Shown here piece by piece: positions 8,172 to 17,370 of a stretch of 64,000 bases of DNA. Every line of letters starts with the position of its first letter. Position 1 is the stretch's first letter. The stretch comes from Paenibacillus sp. GTDB taxonomy: Bacteria > Bacillota > Bacilli > Paenibacillales > Paenibacillaceae. Both the position numbers and the translations under genes were made by a program. The DNA is taken from positions 82,807 to 146,806 of the forward strand of contig JAFWEX010000026.1 in assembly GCA_017512705.1 (NCBI GenBank). Reading direction: 5' to 3'. The notes beneath the pieces were generated by a model. That model was not told the DNA's origin. It ran no database searches and saw only the letters and a program-made list of their open reading frames with translations.

Positions 8172-8984
8172 TTAACGTTGATGTTCTAAACGGTGTGCAA
8201 TATGCAACGTCGGACCAACGAAACGGTTCAACGGAAAGCCGCCGGCAATCGCTTTAGTCACAAAAGCTTTCCCTTCACGAACAGCCTCTTTTACAGATAA
8301 ACCACGAGCCAAACCAGCCGTAATGGCAGCGGATGTTGTACATCCTGCACCATGGGTGTACCCTGAGCCGACCACATCAGCCTCGAACCAATCATAATTT
8401 TCCCCGTCATAGAGCAAATCCATCGCTTTACCCGGGTTAATTACACCACGATCTTTGATCAGGACATGCTTAGCACCATGCGCGTGAATGGTAGCTGCAG
8501 CAGCTTCCATCTGTTCCTTGGAACGAATCGGACCACTCTTCGCTAGCTGGGAAGCTTCAAACAGGTTTGGTGTCACCAGATCAGCACCTGGCAGTAAAAA
8601 TTCGATCATTGCTTCCGTATTTTCCGGCTGCAATACTTCATCTGTACCTTTGCAGACCATAACCGGATCGATAACGATCTGCGGCAGTCCACTACGGCGA
8701 ATATGTTTCGCAACAAGCTCAATAATATCAACTGAACCCAGCATGCCTGTCTTCATTGCATCGAAACCAATTCCGTCCAGAACGGTGCGAAGCTGTGCTT
8801 CGACTACATTCAAATCCACAGGATAGACTTGGTGATCCCATGTTTCAGGTTCCATCGAAACAACCGTCGTCAATACGGTCATTCCATATACACCTAGTTC
8901 CTGGAAGGTTTTCAAATCCGCTTGAATACCTGCACCGCCGCTCGTATCTGAACCCGCGATGGTCAATGTTTTGGGAATCGTCAT
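8172..8984 (-). CDS. pdxK: Pyridoxine/pyridoxal/pyridoxamine kinase (ThiD-like)
   Basis: 270-aa ribokinase-superfamily enzyme that phosphorylates B6 vitamers. It starts TLTIAGSDTSGGAGIQADLK (nucleotide/substrate loop) and ends with the anion-hole motif YTHGAGCTTSAAITAG. Features that fit B. subtilis PdxK rather than plain ThiD are WDHQVYPVDL, VIDPVMVCKG, the YTHGAGC variant, and the tail FPLNRFVGPTLH. Hydroxymethylpyrimidine phosphate kinase activity is possible because the families overlap. Monocistronic, with its own terminator. Confidence 0.87.
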   Translation of the reverse strand: MTIPKTLTIAGSDTSGGAGIQADLKTFQELGVYGMTVLTTVVSMEPETWDHQVYPVDLNVVEAQLRTVLDGIGFDAMKTGMLGSVDIIELVAKHIRRSGLPQIVIDPVMVCKGTDEVLQPENTEAMIEFLLPGADLVTPNLFEASQLAKSGPIRSKEQMEAAAATIHAHGAKHVLIKDRGVINPGKAMDLLYDGENYDWFEADVVGSGYTHGAGCTTSAAITAGLARGLSVKEAVREGKAFVTKAIAGGFPLNRFVGPTLHIAHRLEHQR

Positions 8985-9100
8985 GGTCGTTCTAATCTCC
9001 TTCGTGTTTCAGTTGACATTATCCTATCCCTTGTACGTGCGGATGTCAATGGCATGTCAGCCCATGCGGAGCAAGGTTTTCATTAGAAAAGAACGGCTGT

Positions 9101-9817
9101 TTAATTCAGATCTTTGGTCTCCAGCCTTACCATAGAAAGTGCTGCAATCCATAAGCCCACTGCTCCCAAGGTTAACGGAATAATGATGATACTATTAATC
9201 GACATAGTCGGACCATTGGAACCGCTGAAACCTGAGCACACAATGGAAACAAGCAAAACCGAAGCAACCATCGTTGCGGTCACGGAATGTTTGCGCATTC
9301 CGAAGAACAGTGGGATCAGAGACATTGCTGCAGCAGAGATTGAACTAATCGTATATTTGACCACCATCTGCCACAATACTTTGCTCTCCAGAGGCTCGGT
9401 GATAAAACCATAGTATTGATTTACCGCGAGCAGAAGCGCACCCATTATAATATCCGTAACCATAATCATTGCAAAAGTGAAAATAAACACCAATATTAGC
9501 TTTGCTGCAATAATTTTATGCCGCTTGATGGGGTAGGTAAACATGACATTCATCGTTTTGTCCCGGTACTCACTAATAATAAGTTTAGATATTAATACAC
9601 CTGCAAATATAATAAAAACGGCTCGGGCAAACGTATCAATTAAAATGAATGAGCCTTGATAATCTAGAAAAGCAAAATCCTCCGTTCCCTGATCCAGGAA
9701 ACCAATCATAATGAGAAAAAGAAGAATGCCGATCATGGCGATACCTGCACCTAAGAAATTCCCGGCAAATCGGTGCTTGCGCCACTCTAGTCGAATGAGT
9801 TTAAGCAACGTCATCAT
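9101..9817 (-). CDS. ABC-2 type transporter permease (BcrB-like)
   Basis: 238 aa with about six membrane segments. It starts LLKLIRLEWRKHRFAGN, a cytoplasmic elbow helix typical of bacitracin/lantibiotic-immunity permeases, and has the FTYPIKRHKIIAAKL loop seen in this family. It overlaps the 3' end of the ATPase gene by 17 nt, indicating translational coupling. Together they form an exporter probably protecting against a membrane-active antibiotic. The substrate is inferred from family and from the neighbouring two-component system. Confidence 0.85.
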   Translation of the reverse strand: MMTLLKLIRLEWRKHRFAGNFLGAGIAMIGILLFLIMIGFLDQGTEDFAFLDYQGSFILIDTFARAVFIIFAGVLISKLIISEYRDKTMNVMFTYPIKRHKIIAAKLILVFIFTFAMIMVTDIIMGALLLAVNQYYGFITEPLESKVLWQMVVKYTISSISAAAMSLIPLFFGMRKHSVTATMVASVLLVSIVCSGFSGSNGPTMSINSIIIIPLTLGAVGLWIAALSMVRLETKDLN

Positions 9818-10724
9818 CCCCTTCCATCAGTCCCATAAAGTGCTCTTCCAGCGAATGCGAACGTTTGGATATCGACTCCACAGCAACACCGTGCTGGATC
9901 AACTTGCTATTGAGATCAGATGGTATAATACCCGGATCATAAATGCGGAGCATATGCTCATCAAACACCTTGTAATTGCTTAGATGCAGTACATGTTCCA
10001 CAACATAGGCAGCCTTGCGAGGGTCCGCAGCCTGTATTTCAATATAATCGGTATGTCTGCCCCGAATGCTCTCCATGGAGACTTCTTCGATCAGTCTACC
10101 GCCGCGAATAACGCCAATAGTATCTGCAATCTGCTCAACTTCACCGAGAATGTGACTGGAAATTAACAAGGTAATCCGATACTCTGTGCTTAATCGTTTG
10201 AAGAGATCACGCATCTCCTTGATACCGACCGGGTCCAGCCCGTTGATCGGTTCATCGAGAATTAATAATTCCGGTGTCGTTATAAGTGCGCGAGCCAGGC
10301 CAAGACGCTGTTTCATTCCCAGCGAGAAGTCCTTCACAGGTTTCTTACCTGCATCCTTAAGTCCAACCATCTCCATATGTTTACCTATGACCTGTTTATT
10401 AGGAAATCCCATATACTCGCAGTGCAGATCCAGGTTCTCCCAAGCGGATAATTTATCATAGAAAAAAGGATACTCAATGATGCTGCCCATACGCTTCAGT
10501 AGCTCATAAGAGTCCGGGTTAAGCTTCTCACCAAATAACTCAATCTCACCCACTGTAGGTTTAACCAGGTTAGTTAACATCCTCATCAATGTCGTTTTTC
10601 CTACCCCGTTCGGACCCAAAAATCCATAGATCTCGCCCTGCTTAATATTCATGTTAACGCCAGATACAACTTCTGTACCTTCATATACCTTGGTTAGATT
10701 TATGGTCCGTGCAATATAACTCAT
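9801..10724 (-). CDS. ABC transporter ATP-binding protein (BcrA-like)
   Basis: 307 aa. Walker A GPNGVGKTT at about 37-45, signature FSLGMKQR at about 133-140, Walker B ELLILDEP at about 152-159, then H-loop SSHILGEVE. A C-terminal extension of about 95 residues follows, as in BcrA-type drug-resistance ATPases. The start at ATG 10724 is supported by GGAG 9 nt upstream; the longer frame to 10805 has no ribosome site. Pairs with the permease just downstream, and both lie downstream of a kinase/regulator pair. Confidence 0.92.
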   Translation of the reverse strand: MSYIARTINLTKVYEGTEVVSGVNMNIKQGEIYGFLGPNGVGKTTLMRMLTNLVKPTVGEIELFGEKLNPDSYELLKRMGSIIEYPFFYDKLSAWENLDLHCEYMGFPNKQVIGKHMEMVGLKDAGKKPVKDFSLGMKQRLGLARALITTPELLILDEPINGLDPVGIKEMRDLFKRLSTEYRITLLISSHILGEVEQIADTIGVIRGGRLIEEVSMESIRGRHTDYIEIQAADPRKAAYVVEHVLHLSNYKVFDEHMLRIYDPGIIPSDLNSKLIQHGVAVESISKRSHSLEEHFMGLMEGDDDVA

Positions 10725-10803
10725 ATGGCCATTCTCCTTTACATCCCCTGCTCGGGTGCTTATATCTGTATTGTAAAGAAAAAAGTCTGCTTTTTTATTA
10801 ATC

Positions 10804-10826
10804 AAATCTTACAAAAACCTTAAGTT
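10804..10826. promoter_or_regulatory. Possible regulator half-sites before the ABC exporter
   Basis: CTTAC and CTTAA occur 11 bp apart (starting 10808 and 10819) in the 198-nt gap between the kinase and the exporter genes. Same-face direct repeats of this spacing suit the OmpR-type regulator encoded upstream. No clear -35/-10 could be fixed, so this is tentative. Confidence 0.3.
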
Positions 10827-10922
10827 AAACGAGAGCCATTAATACGAACACTCTGGGTGACAGAAAACCTGTCTGGATCATGGTTATCCCCGATTTTGTG
10901 ATCCGCTCTTAGCATAAACAGT

Positions 10923-11879
10923 TCAGACTTTATGGTCCTGCATCTCTTCCAGCGTAAAGGAAAACACGGTTCGCTGATGTGGCACGCTATGCACATCTAT
11001 GCGTCCACCCATGCGTTCCACCAGTCGCTTCGTGATCGTTAGACCGAGGCCACTGCCCTGATACATCCGATTGCGGGAGTCCTCCAGTGTATACATCCGT
11101 TCAAAGACACGGCTGTGCTCCTTCTCGGGAATGCCTTTTCCGCGATCCCACACTTGGATCGTTACTGGTTCCCCTTTTCGATGCAGGATAGATATGCCGA
11201 GCACTTTGCCGTCAGCTCCATACTTCATCGCATTGGTAATCAGATTGTCCAGCACTCGATCGAGCGCCTCTTCGTTTGCCCTCACAAATACATCCTTCTC
11301 GGGGATGTCCAGTTCCACATGAAGTCCCAGCTTCGTAAGTAATTCGTAAAATGACAGCATTTTGACCCGACTCAGTTCACTGATATTAACACGGCTCAGT
11401 TCCAGCTCACGGTCTCCGGATTCAAGCCTGGCGAGGTCAAAAAAGGAATGGATCAAACGCTGGACTTCCTGGGCCTTATCCTGAATCTTCTCCGTCATTA
11501 CTCTCCGTTCCGCATCTGTCAGGGAAGCACTCTGCAACAATGTTTCACTGTACCCTAGCACCACGGTGAGCGGGGTTTTCAGATCATGTGAGATGTTGGA
11601 GAGCATATTGCGCATCTCCTTCTCTTGGTTGATGTGGTCAGCCTTCGCGAGGTGTGCATGCTCAAGTAACCGATTCATGTCGTTTAACAGTCGGCTTACC
11701 TCCACATCACTATCAAATACCAGCAAGCGCTCGAAGGTATCCTGCTCCAATATATTTGACACTTTTTCATGGATATAGGTCAGGTGTGTGCTTCGTTTAC
11801 GAAGCTTTAATCCAAGCCCGATGACTGCACATGCCAGCAACACTGAAGCCAGAGAAAGCAGCCAAAGCATGATGATCAT
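10923..11879 (-). CDS. Sensor histidine kinase next to BcrAB-like exporter
   Basis: 318 aa from the ATG at 11879, which overlaps the regulator's TGA (ATGA). A single obvious TM lies at about 4-25, with no large extracellular domain. The H-box is NISHDLKTPLTVVLGYSETL, followed by N-box NLITNAMKYGADG and G-box GSGLGLTITKRLVERMGG. Kinases with a short membrane input are typical of antibiotic-sensing cassettes coupled to an exporter. It is not a BceS-type kinase with a BceB-like large permease, because the linked permease here is only 238 aa. Confidence 0.9.
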   Translation of the reverse strand: MIIMLWLLSLASVLLACAVIGLGLKLRKRSTHLTYIHEKVSNILEQDTFERLLVFDSDVEVSRLLNDMNRLLEHAHLAKADHINQEKEMRNMLSNISHDLKTPLTVVLGYSETLLQSASLTDAERRVMTEKIQDKAQEVQRLIHSFFDLARLESGDRELELSRVNISELSRVKMLSFYELLTKLGLHVELDIPEKDVFVRANEEALDRVLDNLITNAMKYGADGKVLGISILHRKGEPVTIQVWDRGKGIPEKEHSRVFERMYTLEDSRNRMYQGSGLGLTITKRLVERMGGRIDVHSVPHQRTVFSFTLEEMQDHKV

Positions 11880-12592
11880 ACCAGCTCCGCCTCCAGCTTG
11901 TATCCGATGCCCCACAACGTCTTAATGTAACGCGGAGCAGAGGGATCGACCTCCAGTTTTTCTCGCAGACGACGCATATGTACGTTAATAATATTTTCGT
12001 CCCCATAGTAGTGATCATTCCAGACCGAAGCATAGATCTGAGCCTTGGTGAACACTTTGCCAGGATGGGTCACAAATAATTTTAAAATCCCGAATTCCTT
12101 CGACGTTAACTTAATGGGCTGACCATCACGTTCAACTTCATATGTCTCCATATCCACCACAAGCTCGCCGATCGTGATCCGTTGATCTTGTGTCGTTACT
12201 TCCGCAGTCTGAACGGTGTAATTGGCGCGGCGGATACATGCTTTAATACGGGCAGTCAGCTCGATCAGCGAGAAGGGCTTGCTTAGGTAATCATCAGCGC
12301 CAAAACCAAGGCCAAGTGCCTTATCCACCTCTCCATCTTTAGCAGACAATATAAGCACAGGCACCAGACTACTGGCGCGAATGGTTTGGAGGACATCCAT
12401 CCCGCTTCGCTGTGGCAGCATCAGGTCTAGAATAATCAGATCAAAACCAGGCTTTGCCTCAATGAACAAGCGTTCTGCCTCTAGACCGTCATAGGCATAG
12501 GTAAGGTCGAAGCCCTCCTTTTCCAAATAGGGGCCAACCATCTCACTAATCGAACGGTCGTCTTCAACAAGCAGTAAGCGGTGACTCGACAT
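11876..12592 (-). CDS. OmpR-family response regulator
   Basis: 238 aa with a receiver domain (EDD at 10-12, phospho-acceptor D56 in LIILDLMLPQRSG, LSAKDGEVDK). The winged-helix output domain includes LTSKEFGILKLFVTHPGKVFT in outline and DENIINVHMRRLREKLE. The kinase start overlaps its stop codon. It probably controls the downstream exporter genes at 9101-10724. Confidence 0.92.
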   Translation of the reverse strand: MSSHRLLLVEDDRSISEMVGPYLEKEGFDLTYAYDGLEAERLFIEAKPGFDLIILDLMLPQRSGMDVLQTIRASSLVPVLILSAKDGEVDKALGLGFGADDYLSKPFSLIELTARIKACIRRANYTVQTAEVTTQDQRITIGELVVDMETYEVERDGQPIKLTSKEFGILKLFVTHPGKVFTKAQIYASVWNDHYYGDENIINVHMRRLREKLEVDPSAPRYIKTLWGIGYKLEAELV

Positions 12593-12661
12593 AGGCTTAC
12601 CTCCAGCATGAAATATTTCCCTTTATTACCTCACAGTTTGATCCATTAGGCAATAACCGAT

Positions 12662-12716
12662 CAAAAAAAACCTGACCAAGCATACACTCGGTCTTCAAGT
12701 GTGCTCGTTCAGGTTG
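12662..12716 (-). terminator. Rho-independent terminator of degV
   Basis: Minus-strand hairpin whose outer stem pairs AACCTGA with TCAGGTT (12709-12715/12669-12675), followed by a run of eight Ts. Confidence 0.8.
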
Positions 12717-12747
12717 ATTTTGTAGGGCTCAGGCTTCCGCTCTCTCG

Positions 12748-13590
12748 TTATGCATGTTCACCGCGAATCCAGCACAATCCGATTGTACCAGCCCCTGCAT
12801 GAATGCTAACCACTGGAATAAAGGGCATAATCTCTGTTTTCAGACGGGGAAGCAATTCCGAAATCTGCTGTTTAATCGTATGTGCTTCCTCATGGTTGTT
12901 TGCATGCATGATGCACACATGTTTGACTTTCTCCATGTCTTTCTTAAGCATGTCGAGCATCCGCTCTTTGGTACGTTTAAACGTGCGGATTTTTTCGTTT
13001 ACAACCACTTTTCCTTCTTCAAATCGTAGCAGCAGATGTATTTTGAGCAGTTGACTAATGATCAGCTGTGTCCCGGTCACACGCCCGCTGCGATGAAGAT
13101 TCTGAAGACTGGAGGGGATCAGATAAAAAGACATGTTATCAATCATCTGCTCGATACGAGTTTTGATCTGGGCAGCTGAATCCCCTTGTTTCTGCCATTC
13201 CAAACCTCGCATAATCATCTCGCGAAGAGGATAGGCTCCTGCCCTTGAGTCAATTGCGGTCACTGTCACACCTGCCATCTCCGCAGCCTGCATCGAGGTA
13301 TGGAGTGTTCCGCTAAGTGCCGTGGAGCAATGAATCGTAATAATCTCATCATACCGATCCTTCAACGATTCATACAGTTCAACAAATTCGCCGATCGGCG
13401 GTTGTGAACTGCTCGCACGTGAAGAAGCTGCCAGCTTCTCATAAAAAGCATCGGATGAGATCTCATCGGTTTCCCGATAACATTCATCGCCAAATAAGAT
13501 GCGCAGCGGCACGATGTAGATATGATTTTGCTCCGCAAAAGCGGAATCGATTGTACTGGTGCTGTCGGTGACCCATGCAATTCTCTTCAT
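12748..13590 (-). CDS. DegV family fatty-acid-binding protein
   Basis: 280 aa from ATG 13590, the normal length of the family. DegV/FakB proteins bind a fatty acid and present it to the FakA kinase for phospholipid synthesis. It shows VTDSTSTID at the N-terminus, TSQP-like SSSQPPIGEF (substrate loop), TIHCSTALSGTLHTS and the C-terminal SIHAGAGTIGLCW motif. The frame is open to 13647, but the in-frame upstream start is unconvincing and MKRIAWVTDS matches DegV N-termini. A cre-like TGTAAACG sequence lies upstream near 13683, of uncertain meaning. Confidence 0.88.
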   Translation of the reverse strand: MKRIAWVTDSTSTIDSAFAEQNHIYIVPLRILFGDECYRETDEISSDAFYEKLAASSRASSSQPPIGEFVELYESLKDRYDEIITIHCSTALSGTLHTSMQAAEMAGVTVTAIDSRAGAYPLREMIMRGLEWQKQGDSAAQIKTRIEQMIDNMSFYLIPSSLQNLHRSGRVTGTQLIISQLLKIHLLLRFEEGKVVVNEKIRTFKRTKERMLDMLKKDMEKVKHVCIMHANNHEEAHTIKQQISELLPRLKTEIMPFIPVVSIHAGAGTIGLCWIRGEHA

Positions 13591-13894
13591 GACATCCTTC
13601 TCTCTTGCCGGATTGTTGGTGCTGTATCCTACCATCGTCAGGCACAAGCCCGGCGGTTATTTTAAATTTGAATAAATACAATTGTAAACGTTTGCGGTTT
13701 TACCTCCTAATTATAAAGGAATACCCCTTCACTGTCTTGTGGCGCATTCATGAACATCCCCATATGTTCCAGTATTCTCTAAAATAATGTCTTGCCTGTG
13801 AAGGAATAAATTGGTATGATGGTTTCCTTCTCTCTTTTTCGCCTTGACTGAAGTGAACGGGTCCGCCGTTCAATCCACTTATCGGAGGTGTCAT

Positions 13895-14671
13895 ATGCTT
13901 TATTTTACGTTGGCTTCCAAAGCCTACGCCCGAAACCTGCAATATCGCGGGGCACACATGGTACATAACTTGGCAAGCGCCATGTTTGGTTACATGTATG
14001 CTTGTCTCTGGATCGGCATCGGGGCCGACCACCAGCTAGGAGAATACGGGGTACAGGGAATGATCAGTTACATTGCATTCACGCAAGCATCACTCTGGAT
14101 CTCAGGATTTCTGACCAATGGACTCGGTATTCCGCTCAGTGTCAGGACAGGGCAGATTGCACTGGATCTCATGCGTCCGGTACATCTGTTCACTCATCTG
14201 ATGGCACGGGAATGGGGGCAGATCGCCTACCAGTTCGTGTACAAAAGCCTTCCCATCTATCTTCTCTTCTCCATCGTATTTTCCCTGAAATGGCCTTCAG
14301 AGGCCCAGACTCTGGGCTATGCCGCTCTTGCACTTGCTGGCGCAGCATACTTGTCCATCTGTATGAATTATATTATCGGTGTCACATCCATGTGGACCAC
14401 GGAGTCGTCCTGGTTACATTGGGCCAATCATGCCTTGATGAACCTGATGGCCGGTTTCTTCATTCCGCTGGAATGGCTGCCGAAGTGGCTGGAACAACTA
14501 GCCTGGCTGTCCCCTTATCCATTCCTGCTCTACGTTCCCACTCGAATTTACCTTGGTTTTGAAGACGGCTCCTTACTGTGGGGAACCTTGCTTTGGTGTG
14601 TGTTCATGACATTAATCTGCCTGAGTATCACGAGCATGTTACGTCGCAAAGTGGAGGTGCAAGGGGGATGA
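13895..14671 (+). CDS. ABC-2 family transporter permease, subunit 1
   Basis: 258 aa, six membrane segments, of the ABC-2 permease group found as two unequal permeases plus one NatA-like ATPase. The start at ATG 13895 follows GGAGG at 6 nt; the frame to 13844 lacks a ribosome site. FFIPLEWLPKWLEQLAWLSPY is a characteristic re-entrant loop of this family. First gene of a three-gene operon; its TGA overlaps the next ATG. Substrate unknown. Confidence 0.87.
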   Translation: MLYFTLASKAYARNLQYRGAHMVHNLASAMFGYMYACLWIGIGADHQLGEYGVQGMISYIAFTQASLWISGFLTNGLGIPLSVRTGQIALDLMRPVHLFTHLMAREWGQIAYQFVYKSLPIYLLFSIVFSLKWPSEAQTLGYAALALAGAAYLSICMNYIIGVTSMWTTESSWLHWANHALMNLMAGFFIPLEWLPKWLEQLAWLSPYPFLLYVPTRIYLGFEDGSLLWGTLLWCVFMTLICLSITSMLRRKVEVQGG

Positions 14672-15468
14672 AACCTATTTCCTGGTTCCACTTATATAAA
14701 ATACTCATTCGAACAAGCATCCGTAGCCGGATGCAGTACAAGTTCAACTTCGTGCTGGGAGCGATCCTGGCTGCACTCATTCAAATCTCCGAGTTTCTGA
14801 TGGTCGCATTGGTATTACACAAATTCGGTGCAATCAAGGGCTGGTCACTGTATGAAATCGGTTATCTCTTCGCGATTATGACGTTATCCAAAACGTTATA
14901 TCGTACATTCGGCAACGAAGTGCATCATCTGGAGAAATATCTGGTGGGCGGTGAACTGGATCAGCTGCTGACACGACCGATGCCTGTTCTACTCGCACTG
15001 ATGCCGCAGAACTTCCGCATCATGATTGGGGAAGTGCTTCAAGGCGGATTCATTCTCTGCTGGTCGCTGGCCGGCATGATGCACAGCGGGCAGATCGGGT
15101 GGACGGTTATCCCCCTCTCTCTGCTCGTTATTGTGACTGGATCCATTATTCTTTTTTCCATCGGACTTGCTACAGCGACCCTTGGTTTCTGGACGACACG
15201 CATCGAGGAGTTACAGGTCATCACAGAGGATGCAGCTCGCACAGCGGCTCAATATCCACTCACCCTCTATCCCAAATGGATGTCTAGCTTGTTGCTAACC
15301 GTCATTCCCGTAGGATTCGTAAACTACATTCCATCCCTCTATCTGCTGCGTGGCGAAGGCGGTATGTGGGTGCTGGCCCTTATTGTAGTAGTTGCGCTGG
15401 TATGTTTGGCAGCAAGTCTAAGGTTCTGGGCGTTCGGTATGACCAAATACCAAAGTACGGGTAGTTAA
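14668..15468 (+). CDS. ABC-2 family transporter permease, subunit 2
   Basis: 266 aa with six predicted membrane segments. The start at 14668 overlaps the preceding stop (ATGA), with GGAGG upstream. The longer open frame to 14578 only shadows subunit 1. It resembles subunit 1 in plan (N-terminal elbow helix YKILIRTSIRSRMQYKFN, GGELDQLLTRPMPVL loop). The pair probably forms a heterodimeric exporter channel with the ATPase at 15488. Confidence 0.87.
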   Translation: MKPISWFHLYKILIRTSIRSRMQYKFNFVLGAILAALIQISEFLMVALVLHKFGAIKGWSLYEIGYLFAIMTLSKTLYRTFGNEVHHLEKYLVGGELDQLLTRPMPVLLALMPQNFRIMIGEVLQGGFILCWSLAGMMHSGQIGWTVIPLSLLVIVTGSIILFSIGLATATLGFWTTRIEELQVITEDAARTAAQYPLTLYPKWMSSLLLTVIPVGFVNYIPSLYLLRGEGGMWVLALIVVVALVCLAASLRFWAFGMTKYQSTGS

Positions 15469-15487
15469 CAAAGGAGGCGAAATACAC

Positions 15488-16462
15488 ATGAATATGATTA
15501 CTGCGCGTAATCTGCAAAAACAATTCAAAACCCCTGTCGTACGAGAAGGCCGCTTCTCGGGAGTTCGCACGTTGTTTTCACGTCAGTATGTGACTAAAGA
15601 GGCAGTACGCGATATTAGCTTTGATGTTCGGCAAGGAGAGTTCGTTGGTTACATCGGCCCCAATGGGGCTGGTAAATCAACAACGATTAAAATGCTGACC
15701 GGCATCCTTCACCCTACATCGGGCGAGGTGTTGCTTGGCGGAATGAATCCACATGAGGAACGGCGCAAGACGGTGCGTAAGCTCGGGGTGGTGTTTGGAC
15801 AGCGAAGCCAGCTCTGGTGGGACTTACCCGTGAAAGATTCATATGATATTTTGGCAGAGATGTACGGTGTGAGTACCGAGGTTAAAAAGAAACGACTGTC
15901 CCAGTTCGCCGAACTGCTGGATCTCGAATCGTTCTGGGCTACCCCGGTTCGCAAGCTGTCTCTTGGACAGCGCATGCGTGCCGATCTGGCAGCATCCATG
16001 CTGCATGATCCGGAATTGCTTTTTCTCGATGAACCGACGATTGGGCTGGATGTGAATGCAAAGCGAAATATTCGCCAGTTCCTGCGTACATTAAATGAAG
16101 AGTTTGGCAAAACGATTCTGCTCACCACTCACGACATGGATGATATTGAACAGCTGTGCAGTCGCGTCATGGTCATCAATCATGGGCGGCTAACGTATGA
16201 CGGCACCATCTCCTCCCTTCGGGATACGATTGGTCTGCCTACACTGATCCGTGTCGCCTTCCGTGGACAAGTTCAGCTGCCGGATACATTGCCTTCTGCC
16301 ATTCAGGTGACGAGCATGGACAACCAGGTGCTGACCGCACGGGTGAATCGAAAGGAATGGCGTACGATGGACATTTTGAAGGAGCTGGAGCAGTGGGGGG
16401 AGATCGATGATATTGAGATGAAAGAACCAGACTTCGAGGATGTCATTCACAAAGTCTATTAA
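15488..16462 (+). CDS. ABC transporter ATP-binding protein (NatA-like)
   Basis: 324 aa. Walker A GPNGAGKST near 57-65, Q-loop FGQRSQLWWDLPV, signature LSLGQRMRADLAA, Walker B ELLFLDEPTIGLD, H-loop TTHDMDDIEQL. A C-terminal domain of about 100 residues is the type found with ABC-2 exporters. AAAGGAGG precedes the ATG by 8 nt. Third gene of the exporter operon, 19 nt after subunit 2. The two permeases and this ATPase make a complete transporter of unknown substrate. Confidence 0.92.
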   Translation: MNMITARNLQKQFKTPVVREGRFSGVRTLFSRQYVTKEAVRDISFDVRQGEFVGYIGPNGAGKSTTIKMLTGILHPTSGEVLLGGMNPHEERRKTVRKLGVVFGQRSQLWWDLPVKDSYDILAEMYGVSTEVKKKRLSQFAELLDLESFWATPVRKLSLGQRMRADLAASMLHDPELLFLDEPTIGLDVNAKRNIRQFLRTLNEEFGKTILLTTHDMDDIEQLCSRVMVINHGRLTYDGTISSLRDTIGLPTLIRVAFRGQVQLPDTLPSAIQVTSMDNQVLTARVNRKEWRTMDILKELEQWGEIDDIEMKEPDFEDVIHKVY

Positions 16463-16465
16463 TGA

Positions 16466-16505
16466 TCCTATGGATTCTATGTATTCTATGTATTCTATGG
16501 ATTAG
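16466..16505 (+). repeat. 9-bp tandem repeat (about four units)
   Basis: GGATTCTAT GTATTCTAT GTATTCTAT GGATT with a flanking CCTAT, immediately after the ATPase stop codon. Short microsatellite-like array in the gap before the M14-like gene. It does not form a hairpin and carries no obvious promoter. Confidence 0.7.
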
Positions 16506-16595
16506 CCCATTTTACGATGAAACGCATACAGCGCTGTTCGAACGCCGTTACATGAAAGAGGGACATGACGTACTGTAGTAACGGAGGTGAGGTTC

Positions 16596-17273
16596 ATGCT
16601 TGTGACTAGACATGTTCTTGCTGCATCAAGCGCTTATGCTACGCCTTATTACATCGTACGTACAATGAACCCTGGGCCCGTTATAATGATTACATCTGGC
16701 ATTCATGGCAATGAAACGGCGAGCATGGCCGCTGCGCAGAAACTTGCCGATGATTGTGCCACAGGGCGGCGCGTAATCCATCGCGGAACCTTGATTATTG
16801 TACCTAGAGTCAACCAGCAGGCTTATGCGAAAAAAATTAGAGGCAAGCCCGACCTGAATCGCACCTTCCCCCGTCGCAGTTCGAGTAAAGCCAAGCATCC
16901 GCTGGCAGCTGCTGTGTTTCAGCTTGCTCGTAAGCACCAGGCAGATTGGTGGCTTGATCTACATGAAGCTAACGGCCTGTCACAGCTCAGTCCGCGTGTG
17001 CTTGGGCAAACGCTGATCACCAACCCCGGCAGCTCTAGTGTACCCATCTGCCGCAGCGTAATTGAACGTATGAATCGCTCGATATCAGTGCGTAAGCATC
17101 ATTTTAATCTGAAGCGACATGAGTTGCCGGGTTCCGCTCGAACAGCTGCTTCAAGATTGCTGAAAGCGAAGTCTGTCACCGTTGAAACGTGTTGGAGCCT
17201 GAAACGTGCTGTACGCATCAAGTATCAGACGGAGATTGTGCATCATTTTCTGCGCGAAACGGGCATGTTGTGA
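16596..17273 (+). CDS. Succinylglutamate desuccinylase/aspartoacylase-like M14 metallohydrolase
   Basis: 225 aa from ATG 16596 (GGAGG 8 nt upstream). Zinc ligands H37 and E40 lie in GIHGNE. DLNR at 86-89 supplies the substrate-binding Arg, and LDLHEAN carries the third zinc ligand H123. A later Glu in VTVETCW is the likely catalytic base. This fits the AstE/AspA subgroup of M14, which deacylate small amino-acid derivatives. No signal peptide, so probably cytoplasmic. The substrate cannot be deduced from its neighbours. Confidence 0.8.
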   Translation: MLVTRHVLAASSAYATPYYIVRTMNPGPVIMITSGIHGNETASMAAAQKLADDCATGRRVIHRGTLIIVPRVNQQAYAKKIRGKPDLNRTFPRRSSSKAKHPLAAAVFQLARKHQADWWLDLHEANGLSQLSPRVLGQTLITNPGSSSVPICRSVIERMNRSISVRKHHFNLKRHELPGSARTAASRLLKAKSVTVETCWSLKRAVRIKYQTEIVHHFLRETGML

Positions 17274-17287
17274 GTAAAATCAGAAAA

Positions 17288-17350
17288 ACACCTCCATAGC
17301 AGAAAACCCCATGATCTATGTCGGGGATTTGCAATGGAGGTGTTTATTTT
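17288..17350. terminator. Bidirectional terminator
   Basis: ACACCTCCAT and ATGGAGGTGT arms with an inner CCCC/GGGG stem. T-rich tails follow on both strands (TTTATTTTT on plus, TTTTTCTG on minus). It serves the convergent M14-like (+) and serine hydrolase (-) genes. Confidence 0.8.
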
Positions 17351-17370
17351 TCATCATAACTGCTGCATTA

